A stretch of DNA of 64,000 nt from Ceratotherium simum simum (lineage: Eukaryota; Chordata; Mammalia; Perissodactyla; Rhinocerotidae), in assembly GCF_000283155.1 (NCBI RefSeq), contig NW_004454225.1:4041409-4105408 (forward strand), written 5' to 3'. This document shows positions 34,011 to 46,078 of this stretch, one piece after another. Numbering within the stretch: position 1 is the first letter of the stretch; every line of letters starts with the position of its first letter. The notes beneath the pieces are model-generated. The model was not told the origin of the DNA and did no database searches. It saw only the letters and a program-made list of their open reading frames with translations. The position numbers and the translations under genes were made by a program.

Positions 34011-37000
34011 CTGCCCTGAGCCAACCTGTCAGGATGACTGTGCTGCCACAGGGTGCAGGGAGGGGCCAGGGAAAGTCAGCGCAGGGGTAGCTACAGAGTC
34101 TTCTCCCTGCTGCCATCCCCAGGTGCTTACCCAGGGTGGGAGGTAGAGAAACAGAAGGCCCCACCCCTAGCCTGACTCCCCAACACTGCACAGGCTCTGA
34201 GGAAGAACCAGGGGTTTGGACTTGATCCTCCCCTACTTGTCATATCAGGCTCACACTCCCTAATGTGGTCACAGCCTCATCCCCAGAACATGTTCTTGTC
34301 TTCCCATATCTCACCTGCCTCCTCCTGAGTGACCTTCACCTCCCAGGTTTGTACTGCCACTTGCTGTTGGGAGGTCACAATGATCAGGGGGACCATGGGA
34401 TAGAGGGGAAATGAAGTTCTCCGTGTCCCTCACTTCACACTAGTACACTCAATACACACAGACACAGAATCCAACACTCACAAACCACTCACAGATTCAG
34501 ACACTACCCACATGATCACAGACTGACACAAGGCACATGCACACGCGCACATGCACACACACACTTACACACCCACAAAACCACATACACACATTAATAT
34601 GTGCATCACTTACACACACATACACACACACACCAGACCCAGCACCAGAGCACCTGTTCTCATTGGCTGGCCTGGAGCCAACGCCCTCCTCTCCCTGTTT
34701 GGAGGCTGCTGGCAGTGATGCTGAGCACCCTCACTGGGCTGGTGCCTGGTTCAGACTCTGGGATTTCCTCCTGGTCTTGCCCATTGTAGGTTTGAATCTG
34801 GAGGTGGGGAGGCAGCAGGGTTGTTTTCAGAGCTCCCTAGTCACCCAACCAGCCAGTTCCAAGGGCAGTTGACCCTTCCTAAGTTGGTTACAAACTGTTC
34901 TTTGACCTCCTAGCTCTGGAGGCCACCCAGGTGATGAATCTCCTCGTGCCTGTGTTCACTGTGCTGACTCAGAGAAATTGGGGTGGGCACGAGCCCTTGT
35001 TGGCTGAGCTGCCAGGAAGCTCATGGTACTAGAGTGGCTTAGCAGAGGATGTGACTCTGTTCCCAGAGGAAGGGGCCTGCTTCCCCCTCCTGATTATCAT
35101 TTGTCCTTGAACATCAGCTGCTCAAACTCTTTCTAGAAGACAAGGGGATCGAAAGCAAGAGGGGACAATGTAAATTCTTTACACCCTCACAGGCCTGCTG
35201 AGGACCACAAGGAATGGATTCTCAGGCCTCCCCCTTTGCTGATATCCTTCCTCTCCCTGGGCCAGGTCCCCCCTGCTCTAAGCACATCCCTCCCAACCCT
35301 GACTCTGTAGTCCTTGAAGGAAAGATGCAAAGCTCGGCAACACCATGCACCCGTGCATGCCAATGGAGGCTGGAATTGTGACTCCCAGGCCCCCCCTCTT
35401 GCTCAGCTTCTGACTCCCTCCAAGCAAGGGGGTGACCACACCATGCCAGGGCAGGGCCACTGCCCACCAGCCTCAGCACCCTCCTTCTTCAACAAGAAAA
35501 TTTGTGGGATTTGAGGCTGAGTTTTAAATCAATGAAGCTGATGGGGACTCTGAGGCCAAAACCACTCAAATGGGAAGGCTCAGGAGCCCAGAGGGTGGGG
35601 AAGGGGCATTTCCTGGGTAGGGGTCAGGCCCCCTCACCCAGCCCAGGTGTATGTGACATAAGCTCTCATTCTGGAAACATCTGGAGAATTCTTTCCTCCA
35701 GGTGAAGCAGGGCCTGCAGGAGGCACTCCTCACCCCCGTGTCCCCCCAGATCTCCCCTTCACTCACTCCCCAACAGTAAGGGGACCAACTTCTTCCCAGG
35801 GTGCCTCTGGACATCCCCCACTCAGAGATGACCACCCAGAGATGGATCCCCAGGGCTGTGCCTCTTGGTATTGGCTTTCAATGTTTGCACTTCCTGCTTG
35901 GCTTCTGAAAGCTGCTCCTCACCTTCTGAATTCCCACATCGCCACTCTCCTGCCAGGCCCAGGGCGAGAGGGTGTATCTTGCTGGGGCCCAGCTGGGCCT
36001 TCCTCAGTTTACCCGGCCTTCCCTGCATCTTGTCTTGGTCAGGCCTTGGATTCTGTTCCACCCCCAGTGAAGGACCATGTGCTGGGTGCTGGGCTGGGCA
36101 CTCGCAGCCTGGGGGGAAGACGATGGTTTCCCCTCCTGCAAGGTTCTCATGACCAAGAGGAGGAGGGGGAAGACAGAGAGCTGACAGGCTGGGCCAGCAG
36201 TACGGGGACTGCTTTGCAGGTCATAGGGACAGTGTCCCAGCCTGGTGCAGGACTTTCTTGGAAGACTTCCTGGAGGACTTTGGCTGCATTGGCACTGCAA
36301 GCCAAGGTGATCTGGCAGCAGGACCAAAGGGCCACTGCAAACTCCTGTGCAGGTGGGTGAGGGGCACTGGGAGGGAGGCACCTTGCATTAGGCTTTGAGT
36401 GTTTGTCTGCAGACTGGACTGCGGGGGAGGGGGGTCCCTGAGCTTCTAGGTGGCCAAGAGAGCAGTTTTGAGGCCACTCAACAGACCAGGAGGGCAAAAC
36501 CCACAGGCACCCTGGGGACTTCCAGGATCTAGCCTGTGGCCTTTCATTGGCCTCAGTTGAATGTCCTGTCCTCTGGGCAGCAACTCTCTACCCAGGACTG
36601 TCAGAGAATCAGGTGGTGTCGGGGGTGGGGCAGGATGGTCTGAGTGTTGGTCACACAGTGGCCCTGGATAGACTGTCTTTATCCACCCTTTGTTTTGGAT
36701 GTGTCACACCTCCCAAGCAGTCACCCTAATGTGGATATCAAGGGCAGGGACAGACGTGCCTGTAATTCAGGCAGAGCCCCTGATACTAGGGGCCTGTTGT
36801 CCAGGATGGGGCGGCCTTGAGGAAATCTCGTGAGTACAATGAGCACACAGTACAATCGTGAGGCCAACGGCCTGTTGCAATCATTGTTCAGTTGCAGCTT
36901 CTACTGATCAAGGACTTGCGTGCCAGGCTCTGCTGCTCACTCACATGTCCTCCCCACAGCCCTGTAAGGCAGGTGGCTTTATGGTCCCCAAGGCATGGAG

Positions 37001-37130
37001 AAGACTGAGTCTCAGGGGTCACATCAGGAGGTCAAAGTCGCAGAGCAACATTCTAATCCATCTGAAAACACATGCACTGAGCTACTGCTCTACATGTACC
37101 TTACCAAGATTTCTTATTTTAGAAACACAC
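34010..37130. other. 5' distal non-coding block of copy C
   Basis: Colinear with 21,900-24,960 and 50,500-53,600: AC-rich tract (about 34,440-34,640), its module, unique non-coding DNA and a MIR fragment at about 36,870-37,065. No gene supported. Confidence 0.65.
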
Positions 37131-37269
37131 TTGTGGCACCCTCTCTGGGCTTCTGCTCTGGTGAAGCTGCTAGCATAGAGGTGTGAGCGCCTCTGCCTCT
37201 CTCCCACAGGGACCATGGGTGTCACAGGTGTTCACCCCTGCTGGGAAGGGTACTCTGGACACTGTGATC

Positions 37270-37740
37270 TGAGATTTAGAGTTCACGGGTGACGTCAGCA
37301 CAATGGCTTCCTAGTTGGCCATCGTAACACGACTCTGGGCCCCCCACAGGATGCGGAGAAAACCCTGGGTGAGAGCTCTAGAAAGCAGGTAGGGAGCTGC
37401 AGCCCCAGCCAGGGCTCTGGGAAAGTTGGTCGCATTTGGCTCGCCTTGCCCCTCCCCCCGCGGCATGGAGCGCTCGCAGAGGAAACCCCCCAATTCCCGC
37501 TCCTCCCTGGAGACAGACAGGAAACGTGTAGCTTGTGGGGCCGCGGGCCTGGCCGCCTCGCCTGACTCGCAGTGCGGACCCGCCCTGCGGAGCGCTAGGA
37601 TCCAGGTGGAAGCCTTTACGGGGGGGCCGAGCCTGCAGTTCCACAGGCGGGCGCCGGGGGGCGCAGGAGCCCGGGGCCGAAGAGTGAACAGGGGCGAAGA
37701 GGGAGCTGGGCAGGGCCCACCTCCCGGGGTTTGTTTAAGG
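37270..37740. promoter_or_regulatory. CpG-rich island with palindromic CRE (unit C)
   Basis: TGACGTCA at 37,290-37,297 is kept, but the YY1-like box is changed to CAATGGCTTC. GC-rich DNA follows to about 37,740, then AC-rich repeats to about 37,925. Confidence 0.45.
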
Positions 37741-38109
37741 GTATTGGGGTTCGGGTTTTATCCTCCTGCTCACACATGCACACATACAGACCCACCACAC
37801 AGAAATCTACACACCCGCAAAGCCACCCATACTCAGACAAAACTCACGTACGAACTCAAACATCAACTCAAGGGGCACAGATTATCTCACAAACACACAC
37901 ACGCACGCACACACGCAGACCCAGCACCAAGTGCCCTGGTTCTCAGCGAGGCCCGTGGATGCCTGGGCGGGACCTCTTCTGGTGGAGGCTGCTCCCTGCG
38001 GGGCTCAGGGTCCTCGCCCGGCTTGCAGCACAGCCCAGATTCCTAGGCTCTGGTGTGGCCGTGACAAGTTTAAATCTGGGCGTCGGGGCCAACAGGGTTG
38101 GTGTGTGTG

Positions 38110-39530
38110 TGTTGGGGCAAAAATTACAGCTTTCCCTCAGCCTTCACTTCCTGTTTGTGCAGACCTCAAGGTCAATCAGAGTGGAGAGCTTAGCACCCCC
38201 CAAGGTCTTTCCTGAGCATGCACCCAGCTGCACACAGCCCTACACACATACATACCCTCTTAGATTCCCAGGAATGTGCCAGAGCTTTTCAAAGCCCCTG
38301 TGAACACCTCACACTCCAGCTTCTTTTAAGCTGTGTGGTTAGTGTATCGTTTGCACCGTTATCCATTCCCTCAGGCAGCTTTGATTTTCCACAGCTGCCT
38401 CTGATTACCTTCAACAAACTCTCCTGAGAAAGGGCTGTTTGCACGAAGGGAGCTCTCAGGTCACACAGACAGCCCTGCTCACGGGGTCTTCCAGGGAACT
38501 CCCAGCCAGAGAAATGGTGACAATTCTTTGGGAATGAAGCTTTGAAAATGTTCCATGTCCTGTTCTCCCTCAGGAGGCTTTCCTGGGAATGCACGTGTTT
38601 CTTTTCAAGGCCCCTGCTGAGCTGGCGAGTGGAGGAGAGGACCAGACAAGTGGAAATGCCACAGAGCTTGCTGTTCATTCTGAGATTCAGCCATATATCT
38701 TGGCAAAAATGCTCCTGAATAGTCATGACATTTTGGTTAATTCCCAGACTTCTGAAAAAGTATCTGATCATTTTGACAGTTTATTCATTGCTCTTCTGGA
38801 GTGGCCAATTCTCAGAACTCTGCCGTTTTTGCTGATATCACTGGTCTCCTGAAGGGTGTTTATGAGACCTTAGATGTCTTAAAATGTCTCCATTCATACT
38901 TGACTAATAGTTCAGCTGCGTATAGAACTCTAGATTAGAAATAACTTTCCTGCAGAATGGTAAAGGCATTTCTTTTTTTTTTTTTTTTTTTTGTGAGGGA
39001 GATCAGCCCTGAGCTAACATCCATGCTAATCCTCCTCTTTTTGCTGAGGAAGACAGGCTCTGAGCTAACTTCTATTGCCAATCCTCCTCCTTTCTTTTTC
39101 CCCAAAGCCCCAGTAGATAGTTGCACATGCTCCTAGTTGCTGCATGTTGGACGCGGCCTCAGCATGGCTGGAGAAGCGGTGTGTCGGTGCGTACCCGGGA
39201 TCCGAACCCAGGCCGCCAGTAGCTGAGCGCGTGCACTTAACCGCTAAGCCACGGGGCCGGCCCAAGGCATTTCTCATTGTCTTCTACCTCGAGTGTTGGT
39301 GTTGACAACTCTTATGCTACTTCAGTTCCTAAAACTGAGGCTACTTTCTTCTCTATAACTCTGCAAGTATTTAGGTTCTTGTTATGGTCACCCTGCAAAG
39401 CAGGAGAAACACCCAAAATTTGAATGGGTTGTGAACTGATAACACCAAGATGTCACTAGGAGTATATGAAAAGCTTTACTGTTTGCATCATTGAGGTCTC
39501 TTGGCAGAGCAGGACTGGCCTCTCAAGCAG
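38110..39530. other. Shortened non-coding block of unit C
   Basis: Matches 55,800-56,910 of unit D, but two pieces are missing: about 1.2 kb (the LINE ORF1 remnant) at the left edge, near a GT run at 38,100-38,112, and about 2.7 kb at 39,529-39,532. It contains one SINE. No gene seen. Confidence 0.65.
38974..39263 (-). mobile_element. ERE-type SINE
   Basis: Minus-strand ERE head (GGGCCGGCCCCGTGGCTTAGC-like) and poly(A) tail, flanked by the target-site duplication AAGGCATTTCT (38,963-38,973 and 39,264-39,274). Units B and D have the empty site. Confidence 0.9.
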
Positions 39531-40240
39531 GTGCTCCATGCCTATGACACCAACCCCAGTGAAATCCCTGGACACCGAGGCTCGGTTGTGCTTCCCTGAC
39601 TGGCAATACTCTGTGCATGTGTCACTCATTGTTGCTGGGGAATTAAGCGCCGACCCTATGACTCTCCTGGAAGAGGACAAATGGAAACCGGAGCCATGCT
39701 CACCTGTGTGTCTGTCTGTCTTTCCTATGTGTCTTTTACCTTTGCTGATTTAATCTGTATCCTTTCCTGTAATAAACTATAACTCGTATAGATGGAATGT
39801 TTGTGTCCCCCAAATTCATATGGTGAAACCTAATCCCCATGTGATGGTATTTGTTAGTGGGGCCTTTGGGAGGTGATTAGCTCATGAGGATGGAGTCCTC
39901 ATGGATGGGATTGGTGCCCTTATAAAAGGGAACCCAGAGAGATCCCTTGACCCTTCCACCAGGTGAGGACACACTGAAAAAGTGACACTCTGTGAACCAG
40001 AAAGGGGGCCTCACCAGACAGCAAACCTGCCAGAGCCTTGACCTTGGACTTCCCAGACTCCAGAACTGTGAGAAATGAAAGTTTGTTATTTAAAGTCCAC
40101 TCATTCCATGATATTGTGTTGTAAGATCCCAAACAGACGAAGACAATAACCATGAATATAGCAGCATTTCAGCATTCTGAGTCCTTCAGCAAATCACTGG
40201 ACTTAGGATGGGCTTGGGGACCCCCGACACGGTGGCTTCA
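39530..40240 (+). mobile_element. Nested LTRs: ERVL-like LTR split by MaLR-like LTR (unit C)
   Basis: Outer LTR pieces at 39,532-39,784 and about 40,150-40,240; inner MaLR-like LTR at about 39,785-40,140. Same nesting as 59,450-60,375. The first part of the outer LTR is lost in the 2.7 kb deletion. Confidence 0.65.
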
Positions 40241-41175
40241 ACAGTGGGATTCACTAGAATAACCCCGACTCACTGGAACGTGGTGAAGGCATATTTTGGG
40301 AAAGGAAGAATGAGGTGGCGGTTGACGAATCTTCATTCTTGAATGGTTTCTGCATCGCTCGTGGTGTGACGCAGCAGCTGCACTGTGGTCAGTTACTGGA
40401 GGTAGAAGTGATCTATGGAATTCGGAAACGATAGAGCTAACCTCCAAGAGGTTGGTTCACTGGAAATGTAAGGAAATGCAAAAAGAAACAAAAACAAAAA
40501 AATTCTCCAAGAAGTAGGCTAATATACAATCCCGAGGCTATTGCTATGTGTAATTAGGTAAAATGGAAATAAAGGAGAGGGTGGGGAGAGATGCTGCCCC
40601 AAGCTGGGATTTCATCTGGTCTGAGTTATGGCCATTTGTGTCAGGGATGCTCCCAAAGGGAAAAATTATGCTGGGACAACAGAAAGCACCTCTGTGGCCT
40701 CTGGTCACCAAAAACATAGTCCAAGTGAGGGTAGAGCAACACCAGGAAACTACTGAAAACTTTCCTTTAACCTGAGAAGGGGGATTATTCTCCCCCTCCT
40801 TTAAATGCCATGTGGAACTTGCCAGATGAAGTGACTGATATGCTGCCTGTGCATGCAAGTCATGCTGGATTCGCTTGATAGAGATCAGGATATTCGTCCA
40901 CCACAACCTAGAAATCATTAACAGAAGGAAAACTGGAAAATTCACAAATATGTGGAAGTTAAACAACACACACTTAAATAACCAATGGGTCAAAGAAGAA
41001 ATCATAAGAGAAAGTAGAAAATGGCTTGAGATGAATGAAAATGATAGCACGATATACCAAAACTTATGGAATTCAGTCACAGCTGTGTTCAGAGAGAAGT
41101 CTGTAAGTGTAAATGCCTACATTAAAACAGATCTCAAATCAACTACCTAAGTCTACACCTTAAAGAAGCAGAAAA

Positions 41176-41428
41176 GGGGGCCAGCCCCATGACTGAGAGG
41201 TTAAGGTTCCACGCGCTCCGCTTTGGCAGCCCGGGTTCGTGGGTTCAGATCCCAGGTACAGACCTACTCCACTCTTCTGCCATGTGGTGGAGGCATCCCA
41301 CACACAAAATAGGGGAAGACTGGCACAGATGTTAGCTCAGGGCTAATCTTCCTCAATCAAACAAAAACAAAAAGAGGAAGATTGGCAACAAATGTTAGCT
41401 GAGGGTGATTCTTCCTCACCAAAAAAAA
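41176..41428 (+). mobile_element. ERE-type SINE inside L1 copy 3
   Basis: GGGGCCAGCCCCATGAC-type head, GATGTTAGCTCAGGG body module and A-rich tail. Target-site duplication AAAGAAGCAGAAAA at 41,162-41,175 and 41,429-41,442. Confidence 0.9.
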
Positions 41429-42656
41429 AAAGAAGCAGAAAATTAAGGCAAATTAAACTCAAAGCCAGAAAAACATAATGTAGAGCAGAGATAAATGAAA
41501 TGAAGACTAGATAAATAATACAGAAAATCAATTAAACCAAAAGTTGGTTCTTCAAAAGGATCAACAAAGCTGGACTACTTTTAGCTCGATGGACTAAGAA
41601 ACAAAGAGAGAAGACTCAAGCTAGTAACATCAGAAATGAAAGTGGGAACATTACGACTGATTCTGCACAAAGAAAGCGCATTATAAGAGAGTTCTGTGAA
41701 CGGATGTATGCCAATAAATGGAATAACCTATTGATGAAATGGACACTTTCCTAAAACACAAAACTAACCAATACTGAATAATAAAGAAAGAGAAAATTTG
41801 AATAGACCTTTAATTAATAAGGAGATTGAATAATCAAAAATCTCCCAAGAAAGCAGCGAGAAAGCAGCGCCCTGGACCTCATGGCTTCATTGTTGAATTC
41901 TACTAAATATTTAAAGAAGAAATAAGATCAATCCTACTCAAACATTTCCACAAAATGGAAGAGGAGGGAACACTTCCTAACACATACTGTGTCCAGCATT
42001 ACTCTGGTTTCAAAGCCAGACAAAGAAACTACAAGAAAAGAAAACTACAGGCCAATATTCCTCATGAACATTGATACAAAAATCCTCAAGAAAATACTAG
42101 CAAACTAAATTGAGCAGCATAGTAAAAGGATTACATAAGTGGGAAAGGTTTATGACCAGATGAGGTTTACTGACAGAATTCAAGAAAGACTGAATATATG
42201 AAAATTGACCAATGTTATACACCATTTTAATGGAACGAAGAACAAAAACTACATAATCATCTCAATTGATGGAGAAAAAGCATTTCACAAAATTCCACAC
42301 TCTTTCATGTTAAAAACACTCAACAAACTAGGAATAGAAGGAAACCCACAGCAAGCATCATACTCAATGGTGAAACACTGAAATCTTTTCCTTTAACATC
42401 AGGAAAAAAGAAAGGATGGTCACTTTAGCCACTTCCATTCATCAGAGTACTGGAAGTCCTAGCCATGGGAATTAGGAAAGAAAAAGAAATACAAAGCATC
42501 CAAATTGGAAAGGAAGAAATATCATTATGTCTCTTCACAGGTGATATGATCTTGTATGTAGAAAAACCTAAAGATTCCACAAAAAACCACGTTAGAACTT
42601 CTAGACGAATTCAGCAAAGCAGCAGGATACAAAATCAATGCACAAAAATCAGCTGT

Positions 42657-42849
42657 GGGCTGGCCCCGGGGCCTAGTGGTCATCTTCGGCACACTCCACT
42701 TTGGCGGCCCCGGTTAGGTTCCCTGATACGAACCTACACCACTCATCAATGGCCATGCTGTGGTGGCGACACACATACAAAATAGAGGAAGACTGGCACA
42801 GGTGTTAGCTCAGGGCCAATCTTTTTCAGCAAAAATAAATGAATAAATG
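42657..42849 (+). mobile_element. ERE-type SINE inside L1 copy 3
   Basis: GGGCTGGCCCCGGGGCC head and an A-rich tail (ATAAATGAATAAATG). Target-site duplication AAAATCAGCTGT ends at 42,656 and recurs at 42,850-42,861. Confidence 0.9.
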
Positions 42850-43676
42850 AAAATCAGCTGTATTTCTACACACTAACAATGAACAATGCAAAAAGGAAAT
42901 TAAGAAAACATTTTGATTTACAATAGCATCAAAAAGAATAAAATACTTAGGAATTAACTCAACCAAAGAGGTGAAAGACTTGTACAATGAAAACTACAAA
43001 ACATTGATGAGAGAAATTAAAGAGGACACAAGTAAACTGAAAGACATCCTAGGTTCATGGATTGGAAAGCAATATTGTAAAGACATCAAGACTACTCAAT
43101 ATGATCTCCAGATTTAATACAATTCCTATCAAAATCCCAATGACTTTTTTGCAGAAATAGAAAAATCAATCCTAAAATTCATATGGAAACGCAAGGGACC
43201 CCAAATAGTCAAAACGATCTTGAAAAAGAATAAAACTCATACATCCTGATTTCAAAACTTACTACAAAGCTACAGTAATCCACACTGTGGTACCCGCATA
43301 AAGACAGAGATATAGACCAACGAAGAGAATAGAAGTCCCAAAAACAATCCCTCATATGGAGTCAAATGATTTTGACATGGGGGCCAAGACCACTCAAGGG
43401 GGAAAGGACAGTCTTTTCAACAAATGGCGCTGGGAAATCTGGATATCTTAATGCAAAAGAATGAAGGTGGACCTTTACCTAGCACCATATACAAAAATTA
43501 ATTCAAAGTGGATCAAAGACCTAAATGTAAGAGCTAAAACTAGAAAATTGTTAGAAGAAAATTCTTAGACAAAACTTCTTAGAAGAAGGACAAAGATTCT
43601 CAACATTGGATTTGGCAGTAATTTCTTGGATATGACGCCAAAGGCATAGGCAACAAGAACAACAAAAAACTAGAGG

Positions 43677-43860
43677 GGGCTGGCCCTGTGGCCTAGTGGT
43701 TAAGTTCAGCATGCTCCACTTCAGTGGCTCTGGTTTAGTTCCCCAGCACAGATCTACAACACTCATCGGTGGCCATTCTGTGGTGGCAACACACATAGAT
43801 AAGTGGGGAGGATTGGCACAGGTGTTACCTCTGGGTGAATCTTCCTCAGGAAAAAAAAAA
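43677..43860 (+). mobile_element. ERE-type SINE inside L1 copy 3
   Basis: GGGCTGGCCCTGTGGCC head, GTGTTACCTCTGGG body and a poly(A) tail. The flanking repeat is imperfect (ACTAGA against AGTAGA after A runs), so the exact edges are approximate. Confidence 0.85.
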
Positions 43861-43970
43861 AGTAGACAAGGTGGACTTCATAAAAATTAAAAAATATTTC
43901 ATGTCATGATACTATCAACAGAGTAAAAAGCTAACTTGCAGAATGGGAGAAAATATTTTCAAATCACATA

Positions 43971-44176
43971 GTCACACGATGCTTAATCACGGGGACACAT
44001 TTTTAAGAAATCCATCATTAGGCGATTTCGTCATTGTGTGAACAAAATAGAGTGTACTTACACAAACCTAGATGGAATAGCCTCCTACACACCTAGGCTC
44101 TATGGTACTAACCTTACGGGACCACTGGCACACATGCGGTCGTCGTGCCTACACGTTGTTATGCGGCACATGACTG
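43971..44176 (+). mobile_element. Short non-autonomous DNA transposon inside L1 copy 3
   Basis: Same element and insertion point as 63,480-63,689 and 7,917-8,122, with decayed inverted ends (GTCACACGATGC and GCGGCACATGACTG). Confidence 0.65.
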
Positions 44177-45119
44177 TATCTGATAAGGGATTACTGTCTA
44201 GAATATAGAGAGAACTCCTAAAAATCAAAAACAGCAGCAAACACACAAATCAATTTTAAAATGGGCAAAGAACTTGATAGACACTTCTACAAAGAAGATC
44301 TACAAGTGGACAAGAAGCACATGAAAAGATGCTCCACATCCCTCATCAGTAGGGAAATGCAAATCAAGAGCACAATGAGATCCCACCTCACACCAATAGG
44401 ATGCCTCCTGTCATCAAAACAGAAAATAGCAAGTGTTGGCAAAGATGTGGAGAATCAGAACCCTTGTGCACTGCTGGTGGGAATGTAAAATGGTGCAGCT
44501 GTTGTGGAAAACAGTCCAGTGCTCATATATCCACAAACTGAAAGCAGAGTCTCAAAGAGATATTTTCCCCCATTTTCACAGCAGCAGTGTTCACAACAGC
44601 TGAGGGTAGAAGCAACCCAAGTGTCCATCGATGGAGGAAGGGATCAGCAAATGTGGTCTATACATACAATGGAGTATTATTCAGCCTAAAAAAAGGAAAT
44701 GCTGACACGTGTCACAACATAGATGAACGTTGAGGAAATCATGCTAAGTGAATTAAGTCAGTCACAAAAAGACAAAGACGGTATGATTCCCCTCATATGA
44801 GGTCCCTAGAGTGGTCAAATTCACAGAGATACAGAGTAGAATGGTGGTTTCCAGGGGCTATGGGGAGGGGGCCTGGAGAGTTATTGTCTAATGGGGACAA
44901 GGTTTCAGTTTTGTAAGATGAAAAGAGTTCTGGAGATGGGTGGGGTGATGGTTGCACAACAATATGAGAACTTAATAGCATTGAACTGTACACTCAAAAA
45001 TGATTATGAGGGCAAATTTTATGTTGTGTATATTTTCACACACACACACACACACACACAGAAAAAGTAGATACTCAAACAAATATGACCATTTTGCTGT
45101 AGGAGCAAAAAACCAGGGA

Positions 45120-45700
45120 CGTGGCCTGTGCAGTAAAAAGTTTACTCAGTAGCTCTGGGATTTTCCACCCTTGCACATCCCCCCAAAAATGCCTGGCCCT
45201 TCACAACCTCCACGGAAACATCCCCTACGCCCTTGAGATGACCTGCCTGACAAGAGTGTCTCTGTACTTGGGGCCTGGGGTCACACCACACAGTTTCTGC
45301 CAGCAATGTGATTTATGGCAGGGGCCTTGGGCCACACAGTTTGACCTTGAGAGGGGCTGGAGACTGAGTAACTGAGGTCAGTAGTATGACTCTCTCAGTA
45401 AAGTGACTGACCCCCAACAAAAGCCCTGGACACCCAGACTCGGGTGAGCCTCCCTGGTGAGCAATACTCTCTGCTGTATCACTCATCATTGCTGGGAGAA
45501 CTGAGCACTGTATGCAGGAATACTGTGGAGAGACAGCTAGAAGCTTGTGCTGGAAGTTCTTCCTGAACTCCACCTATGTGCCTTTGACCACTGCTAATTC
45601 TATGTGGATCATTTCTCTGGAAAGACCGTGACCGTGGGTGTAACAGCTTTTCTGACCCCTGTGAGGCCTTGTAGTGAATCCCTGAAGCTGAGGGTGCTCA
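45120..45700 (+). mobile_element. ERVL-like LTR, second copy of the same family
   Basis: Shares an ordered set of segments with the outer LTR at 59,450-60,375 (GGGGCTGGAGACTGAGT, CCCTGGACACC, ACTCATCATTGCTGGG, then a CTTTTCTGACCCCTGTGAG end). It is not interrupted by a second LTR here. No retroviral genes. Confidence 0.55.
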
Positions 45701-45900
45701 CCCAGCCAGGGATTGGGCTGATTCCTATCAGAAGCCCATTCACACTCCTCCTGCTCCCTGACACCCAGGAAGGAGTCAAGACTTCTACATGGACTTAGTC
45801 ACCAACCAGGGCAGCCAGTGCTGGGTCTCCATGGGTGACTAGGGGGTAAGCTGTCACCTTCTGAGCCTCACTATACCCGTCTCTCAAATGGGGTTAAATG
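45700..45900. other. 3' flank of copy D
   Basis: Short non-coding stretch. From about 45,887 it matches the flank of copy A starting at 3,002, which fixes the A-unit junction. Confidence 0.6.
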
Positions 45901-46025
45901 ACAGGTGAGGCTGGATCAGGGAGGGGTAGAGGCTGGCCTGGGGAGGCTGATGAGGCCGAATCACTGGCTGTGCCTGGTCACGGGGCCAGAGTGGGACTCA
46001 AGCCAGGTTGGAGCCATCAGACTGG

Positions 46026-46031
46026 TTTATT
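46026..46031 (-). promoter_or_regulatory. Poly(A) signal of CYP2D copy D
   Basis: AATAAA on the minus strand, 48 bp past the stop codon. Confidence 0.75.
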
Positions 46032-46078
46032 GTACATCAGTGCTTCTCCAGGAGTGGGTTAGGCACTTGGTCAAGCCT

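Larger units (their letters stand above)
40880..45060 (+). mobile_element. L1 LINE, copy 3, with the 3' end preserved
   Basis: 5'-truncated L1 with decayed ORF2 followed by the C-terminal region and a 3' UTR ending in a (CA)n-tailed segment (45,041-45,060). It is interrupted by three ERE SINEs and the DNA transposon at 43,971-44,176. It differs from the copies at 1 and 60,488 far more than those differ from each other. Confidence 0.87.
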
